DNA of 10,329 bases from an uncultured Bdellovibrionales bacterium (GTDB lineage: Bacteria > Bdellovibrionota > Bdellovibrionia > Bdellovibrionales > UBA1609). Under the pieces are notes generated by a model that saw only the letters and a program-made list of their open reading frames with translations, searched no databases and was not told where the DNA came from. The stretch is taken from NCBI GenBank assembly GCA_937980625.1, contig CALJPJ010000179.1, positions 1 through 10,329 on the forward strand, read 5' to 3'. Both the position numbers and the translations under genes were made by a program. Below, in pieces: positions 5,644 through 10,329 of this stretch; position 1 is the first letter of the stretch, and every line of letters starts with the position of its first letter.

Positions 5644-8600
5644 CTAAGGCTTGGCTAATTGTTCTTTCAATTTTACTCCCTTTAATTAGCGCAGGACTCG
5701 GCTTTAGCTCTAAATATTACATCCCCAAGGTCAAACCATTTATTATTAAAGAAATAAAAAAACAAACTCACGAATATATTCAACTTGATTTAGAAAACGA
5801 AAACATTGGCTTAAACTGGTTACCACTGAGTTTGTATATCAACCACTTAAAAGTAACCCCAATTAAAAAAGCTAAAAATTATATTTCACCATTTGAAGTA
5901 AAAAATATCCAATTTAATATTGACACATTTAATTTGTTCAAAGGAAACATCAAAGTTAATAATATTAAAATTAATGACTCTACCATTAATATTATAATTA
6001 AAAACTTTAGGCCTAATAACAACAAAAAAAAGTTTACAGATTTTGATTTTCTCAAATATATACCAGTCGATAAAGTTTCTTTGCACAAAGTAAAACTTTT
6101 ATTAAAGGTAACTCCTCTCAAATTATCAATTCAAGCTTCAGAAATTAGCGCGACAGTAGAAAATCTAAAAAATGCACTCATTACAAGCATAGAAACCCCT
6201 CAACTTTTAATAAAAGAGAGTCAAAATAATAAAAAGTTCCACTTGTCACTAGAAACAAAATTTTTAACAGAAAATGAAAGAATTTTAATATCTAATTTCA
6301 AAGCTATACATACAGATAATTCTTACTTAAATTTAGTGGGGCAAATTTCTGGAAATTGGCTTGCCAATGAGTTTCGTAAAATTAACATTAATACTTCTGG
6401 ACAATTATTAAGCCAAGAGGCCATTGAAATTGTTCACGCTTTTGCCCCTTCAACAAAAACATTAAAAACATTTGGTTTAGTTAAGTTTGATATAAATTAC
6501 GATGAGTCAAGTACTGGCTTTAAAAAGCCGAGCTTTAAATTAGAAACTAATGATTTCAAAATTGGTAAGTATTACCTTGGTGACGTTAACCTTAATGCCA
6601 AGATTAAAGATGAAACCCTAGTTATTGATCAACTTTATATTAAAAATAAAATTGCACATATTGACAAAGGCTCATTAAGTCTGGGGTTAACAGGTCGTGT
6701 TCCATTAACCGCTGAACTTAACATTAAAAAATTTAGTCTGTACAATCTCCTCTCAACACTAAGATCTAAAAAATCAAATAACCTAATGCTAGAGCTTGCT
6801 GCAAGTGGTAATGCTGACTGCCAAGGACAGCTGCGGCCAAAAATAAAATTATCCTGTAAAACAAAAGTTACAGACGGCAGTTTTCAACTGGATAATCTAA
6901 AGAAAGAAAAAAATATTATTAAAATTGAAAATACAAAAGCCAATGCTTTGGTTGAAATCAGCCATAAATCAATCTCTTATGATGGTCAAATTAGTATTAA
7001 CGAATCCTTAGCAGAAGCAAAAGGACTGGTCGATTATCAAAATGGTTTTTTTGTAGATTTTGATGGAAAAGTGAATGATGCCAAAAATGATATTGCTAAT
7101 TTAGTGGGCTTAAATTTAGAAGGTCATATAGATATTGTTGGTACAGTGAAAGGAGACTCTAAAACTGCAAGTTTAACAAGTATAGCAGAGTGCAAGGATT
7201 GTAAATTAAAAAAGTGGGAGCTTGGTAATTTTATTTCTGATGTATCTTATATGAAAGGAAAATTAAAATTTGATAATATAATTGGTATAATTGGTGAAAC
7301 TTCTCACAAATCTAACGTTAATGTTAATATCAACAAAGGTACAATTAGAACCCATTCAAATATTCCTAAGTTTGAATTAAAAGATGTACAATTTGCTATT
7401 AGGAATAACGTGCCTATTCCATTTAGCTTAGACTCTTCTGGTTCTGCTACTATTCAAATTTGGGGCCCACTAGAGCTTTCAAAATTAAATTTTGACTTAA
7501 ACTCTAAGTTTGCTTATGGATTTGTTAATAAAGAAAGTTTTGACGAAGCATTTATAAAAATGAATGCTCGGACAGGACATGTAAAGATCGATAACTTTAT
7601 CATCAAAAAAGCTGACAGTACACTTACTTTAAGTGGCGACTTAAATCCTAATGGCCAACTCAACCTCTTAGGAAAGGTTCCATCATTACAGTTACAAAAC
7701 TCTGAAAACTTTAGTGCACTCAAAACAGAAATTGACGGTCAAATGGCAATCGATGCTCAGTTAAGTGGCCATATTTTAGATCCAAAACTAAAAATTAATG
7801 GTGCGCTTAAAAGCTCATCTCTTGGCGATAAAATCCATAAAGACTCTAAGGTTCAGCTTGTTTTGGATAAAGAGTCAGTGCGCACAAATATTTCATTAAA
7901 TAAGAATCAATTTACAGCCAACATTAAATATCCGTTCAAAAGAAGTGATGCTCATATAAGTATGCAAGCTAAAAACTGGAACTTTAGCCATATTTTAGAG
8001 GGTATCTTTCCTCACTTTAAAAAATTTAATCTCTTCACTAACTTTAACGGAAGTACTGATTTAACTATCCCAAATAAAGATTTTAGCCAAACTCAAGGAA
8101 CTTTAGATATTAACAGCTTTTTTATTCTGCGAGGGGCTTACTCCGTATATTTAGAAAAACCACTAAAAATTAACTTTTCTGAAGGAAATTTTAGTAATTT
8201 TAATACTCATTTTAAAGGCCAAAGAACTGACTTAAATATTATATCAAAAAATTCGAGCTTTAAAAATCTTGATCTAAATATAAAAGGTCAGTTAGACCTT
8301 GGAGTGGGGCTAATATTTTCATCTTTTGTGGAAGAGTTTAAAGGAGAAACCTCTATCTCAATGGGGATAAAAGGGCCTTTTAGTAATATAAATATGTTTG
8401 GTAGTATTTATATACAAAACTCTATTTTAAAACTTTTTGGCCTCTCACAGCCAATTAACGATATTCAATCAGAGATCACAGTTAAAAACAAAACTCTTTT
8501 TTTAAATACCCTAACTGGCGAGTTTGGTGGCGGCAAAGTTATAACAAGTGGTGTTGTCGAATTTACAAAACACTTGCCCAAGCTCAACTTAAAGGGTCGT

Positions 8601-9608
8601 CTTACTAATAGTAATTTTAAATCTATTGATGGGGTCAACTTATTTTTAGATGGAGACATAAGTTTAAGTGGCAAAAAACTACCTTACTTATTAACTGCAA
8701 AAACTAATATTAAAAAAGGAAAAATTGATAAAGTCTTAAACTTAGACAATGAAAAAAATACTAAATTCAAAATTAGTGAATTCGCCCCTAAAAATGCTCA
8801 ACCAGCAAAAGAAAAAGCAATACAACTAAACATCGTTGCCAATATAGACAAGCCTATTCCTACTAAAATTTTAACAACTCAATTTCAGCTACAAACCAAT
8901 CTCGAAGGACAGTTGAAAATTACTAATACTCCTCAAAAACCAATATTAAATGGTCGTGTTAATCTGAATGATGGCGGAACTATACTGTTTAGAAACAACG
9001 AATACCAGCTTAAAACTGGATATCTCACCTACGAAAACCAACCTCCTTCAAACCCTTTTCTTTATCTCGATGCCGAAGGCAGAATTCAAGACCATGATGT
9101 AAGTATATCTGTACTCGGCTCTGGGAAAGAGCCAAAATTTAATTTTCAAAGTAGCCCTAGCCTACCGGAGAGTGAAATTATCAACCTTGTCGCGCTTGGC
9201 TATACATCCACAGATATTGATAACGAAAGTGGTCCTCAAGACCAAACTGAACAATTGATGTTTGACGCTGGATCCTCAATAATTAAGGAAAAACTGGGTC
9301 TTGCCAGAGGTATGAATGATAAGCTTGGAATTGAGCTTGATATCTCATCCACTTACAATGATGATCAAAGTAAACCCATACCTGTAGTGACTTTAAAGAA
9401 AAAATTTGGCCGCAAGCTTGAAGCAACAGCCAGTCAAACTGTTGAAAAAAAGGCCACAAAGTCCTTTAAACTTGTTTATAAATTAAACAGAAACTTAGGC
9501 GTCATAGGCTCATATGTGCAAGAAGAAGGTGTTGACACCACAAATAGCGATAATAACGATAGTGAAGCTTTAGGACTTGATTTCGAATACAAACTTGAGT
9601 TCAAATAG
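5640..9608 (+). CDS. tamB: TamB-family (AsmA-like, DUF490) translocation/lipid-transport protein
   Basis: TamB proteins are anchored in the inner membrane by an N-terminal helix and span the periplasm as a long beta-taco groove. They cooperate with an Omp85 partner in outer-membrane protein assembly and, as AsmA-like proteins, probably in phospholipid transport. The 1322-residue length resembles E. coli TamB (1259). Residues 4-22 are a single hydrophobic anchor. An AsmA-like stretch follows near 48-72 (LDLENENIGLNWLPLSLYIN), then about a thousand residues of alternating beta-strand pattern. The C-terminal TamB domain from about 1085 includes NDGGTILFRNNEYQLKTGYL near 1110-1130 and SLPESEIINLVALGYTS near 1175-1191. 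The start is supported by GGAAGGA (5621-5627) and by ATGA overlap with the TPR gene. The only four cysteines are C394, C406, C518 and C521. The Omp85 gene follows after 4 bp. Confidence 0.93.
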   Translation: MTKAWLIVLSILLPLISAGLGFSSKYYIPKVKPFIIKEIKKQTHEYIQLDLENENIGLNWLPLSLYINHLKVTPIKKAKNYISPFEVKNIQFNIDTFNLFKGNIKVNNIKINDSTINIIIKNFRPNNNKKKFTDFDFLKYIPVDKVSLHKVKLLLKVTPLKLSIQASEISATVENLKNALITSIETPQLLIKESQNNKKFHLSLETKFLTENERILISNFKAIHTDNSYLNLVGQISGNWLANEFRKININTSGQLLSQEAIEIVHAFAPSTKTLKTFGLVKFDINYDESSTGFKKPSFKLETNDFKIGKYYLGDVNLNAKIKDETLVIDQLYIKNKIAHIDKGSLSLGLTGRVPLTAELNIKKFSLYNLLSTLRSKKSNNLMLELAASGNADCQGQLRPKIKLSCKTKVTDGSFQLDNLKKEKNIIKIENTKANALVEISHKSISYDGQISINESLAEAKGLVDYQNGFFVDFDGKVNDAKNDIANLVGLNLEGHIDIVGTVKGDSKTASLTSIAECKDCKLKKWELGNFISDVSYMKGKLKFDNIIGIIGETSHKSNVNVNINKGTIRTHSNIPKFELKDVQFAIRNNVPIPFSLDSSGSATIQIWGPLELSKLNFDLNSKFAYGFVNKESFDEAFIKMNARTGHVKIDNFIIKKADSTLTLSGDLNPNGQLNLLGKVPSLQLQNSENFSALKTEIDGQMAIDAQLSGHILDPKLKINGALKSSSLGDKIHKDSKVQLVLDKESVRTNISLNKNQFTANIKYPFKRSDAHISMQAKNWNFSHILEGIFPHFKKFNLFTNFNGSTDLTIPNKDFSQTQGTLDINSFFILRGAYSVYLEKPLKINFSEGNFSNFNTHFKGQRTDLNIISKNSSFKNLDLNIKGQLDLGVGLIFSSFVEEFKGETSISMGIKGPFSNINMFGSIYIQNSILKLFGLSQPINDIQSEITVKNKTLFLNTLTGEFGGGKVITSGVVEFTKHLPKLNLKGRLTNSNFKSIDGVNLFLDGDISLSGKKLPYLLTAKTNIKKGKIDKVLNLDNEKNTKFKISEFAPKNAQPAKEKAIQLNIVANIDKPIPTKILTTQFQLQTNLEGQLKITNTPQKPILNGRVNLNDGGTILFRNNEYQLKTGYLTYENQPPSNPFLYLDAEGRIQDHDVSISVLGSGKEPKFNFQSSPSLPESEIINLVALGYTSTDIDNESGPQDQTEQLMFDAGSSIIKEKLGLARGMNDKLGIELDISSTYNDDQSKPIPVVTLKKKFGRKLEATASQTVEKKATKSFKLVYKLNRNLGVIGSYVQEEGVDTTNSDNNDSEALGLDFEYKLEFK

Positions 9609-9612
9609 ATAG

Positions 9613-10329
9613 ATGAGGCTTATTTTTTGCTTAATTTTATTTACTGTAAATGCTCGTGCTGCAAGCTTTGAGGGAGTATCTGAGGTAGATCAAAAGTATA
9701 TCTTAAAACAATTTCCAACTCTTAACCTAGATCTACCTGACTACTCTATTGTGGACATGGCTGTTGCACGGATTTCTGAAACTAATAATTACGAATTTGT
9801 AAAAGCTATCTTAAATAGTGGCAGTATACACTTTTTAGCAAAACCAGCCAAAAAAATATCAGCTATTTCATTTACAGGCAACAAGGCCTTTAGCAGCTCT
9901 GAACTTCTTAAAATTAGTAAGCTAGTAGCTAATACATCTTTTTCCAAAGAAGAGATTAGCCTAGCTATCAAGCGTCTAAAAAAAGCTTATATTAATAAGT
10001 CTTATTTAAATACTTTATTTACAGTTGATGCAATCACACAAGAAGAAATGGCTTTTAAGCTAAATATCAATATTAAGGAAAACAAAGTTTGTCGAATTAA
10101 AAAAATTAATTTTATTTCAGACAATGAGAATTTAAACAAATCTCTTCAGTTAAAAGTTAAAAAATATCTTAAAGACCCACTCACTGAAAAAATATTGGTA
10201 AAAATAAATAACAATATTAATGATCACTTAAAGAGTAAACAGTTTTATTTTGTTGATATAGAGTCAAGCACTCCTAAATATAATAAACGAAAAGACTGGG
10301 CTGAAATAACTTATAAAATTAAAAATCCG
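9613..10329 (+). CDS. Omp85-family outer-membrane protein (TamA/BamA-like), N-terminal POTRA part, truncated by window edge
   Basis: A frame opens with ATG at 9613, 4 nt after the tamB stop, and stays open for 239 codons to the right edge. Residues 1-16 are a signal peptide (MRLIFCLILFTVNARA, A-R-A cleavage site), so the product is exported. Three POTRA-like segments follow: about 17-80 (weak), 81-158 and 159-239. The second is the clearest, with ISAISFTGNKAFSSSELLKI (82-101), then FSKEEISLAIKRLKKAYINK (110-129), the usual beta-alpha-alpha-beta pattern. POTRA domains of Omp85 proteins contact periplasmic partners, here presumably TamB, before a C-terminal 16-strand barrel that would lie outside this window. 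There is no good Shine-Dalgarno, so translation probably depends on coupling with tamB. TamA has three POTRAs and BamA five; the visible part cannot decide between them, so no symbol is given. Confidence 0.87.
   Translation, partial: MRLIFCLILFTVNARAASFEGVSEVDQKYILKQFPTLNLDLPDYSIVDMAVARISETNNYEFVKAILNSGSIHFLAKPAKKISAISFTGNKAFSSSELLKISKLVANTSFSKEEISLAIKRLKKAYINKSYLNTLFTVDAITQEEMAFKLNINIKENKVCRIKKINFISDNENLNKSLQLKVKKYLKDPLTEKILVKINNNINDHLKSKQFYFVDIESSTPKYNKRKDWAEITYKIKNP

Noticed and set aside
5640..9608. Possible repeat array or giant adhesin in the 1322-residue protein
   Set aside because: The beta-rich pattern is degenerate, with no DNA-level repeats, and the C-terminal TamB domain plus N-terminal anchor explain it.
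9789..9971. Minus-strand frame of 60 codons at the right end
   Set aside because: It is antisense to the POTRA-coding frame, which has a signal peptide and domain match. The antisense frame has no support.
1..10329. CRISPR array, transposon, prophage or defence island
   Set aside because: No regularly spaced repeats, transposase, integrase or nuclease-effector motifs were seen. The genes are mainly conserved housekeeping and envelope functions.

Overview
The window is AT-rich (roughly one third G+C by eye) and comes from a Gram-negative, diderm bacterium: it encodes a TamB-type inner-membrane/periplasmic protein and an Omp85/BamA-TamA-type outer-membrane assembly protein. Low GC, Lys/Asn-rich proteins, contiguous ruvC-ruvA-ruvB and TPR proteins around efp would fit a low-GC Bacteriovoracales-like member of Bdellovibrionota. 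That placement is an inference from general familiarity, not from a search.

Left arm (minus strand, 1-3045). The 5' part of an exported acetoacetate-decarboxylase-like gene runs off the left edge. A gap of about 410 bp with no convincing gene follows, then ruvB, ruvA and ruvC, transcribed in the order ruvC > ruvA > ruvB. RuvA and RuvB are the Holliday-junction branch-migration complex and RuvC is the resolvase. ruvC and ruvA are 4 bp apart, with the ruvA ribosome-binding site inside the end of ruvC, so they are probably translationally coupled.

Centre (plus strand, 3106-4470). Diverging from ruvC is a TPR-repeat protein of unknown function followed by efp, the translation elongation factor P that relieves ribosome stalling at proline runs. 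A strong intrinsic terminator overlaps the efp stop codon and closes this unit.

Right arm (plus strand, 4480 to the end). After a promoter-like region comes a tightly packed unit: a second TPR-like protein (TTG start, good RBS), a 1322-residue TamB-family protein overlapping it by ATGA, and, 4 bp further on, an Omp85-family protein with a signal peptide and three POTRA-like segments that is cut by the right edge. TamB and its Omp85 partner act in outer-membrane biogenesis (autotransporter assembly and/or lipid transport across the periplasm). The coupled TPR protein is an unstudied candidate accessory factor.

Most of the window is conserved housekeeping. I found no CRISPR array, insertion sequence, tRNA, rRNA or obvious defence system. 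The items most worth following up are the exported ADC-like protein, the TPR-TamB-Omp85 unit, and a few small regulatory structures.
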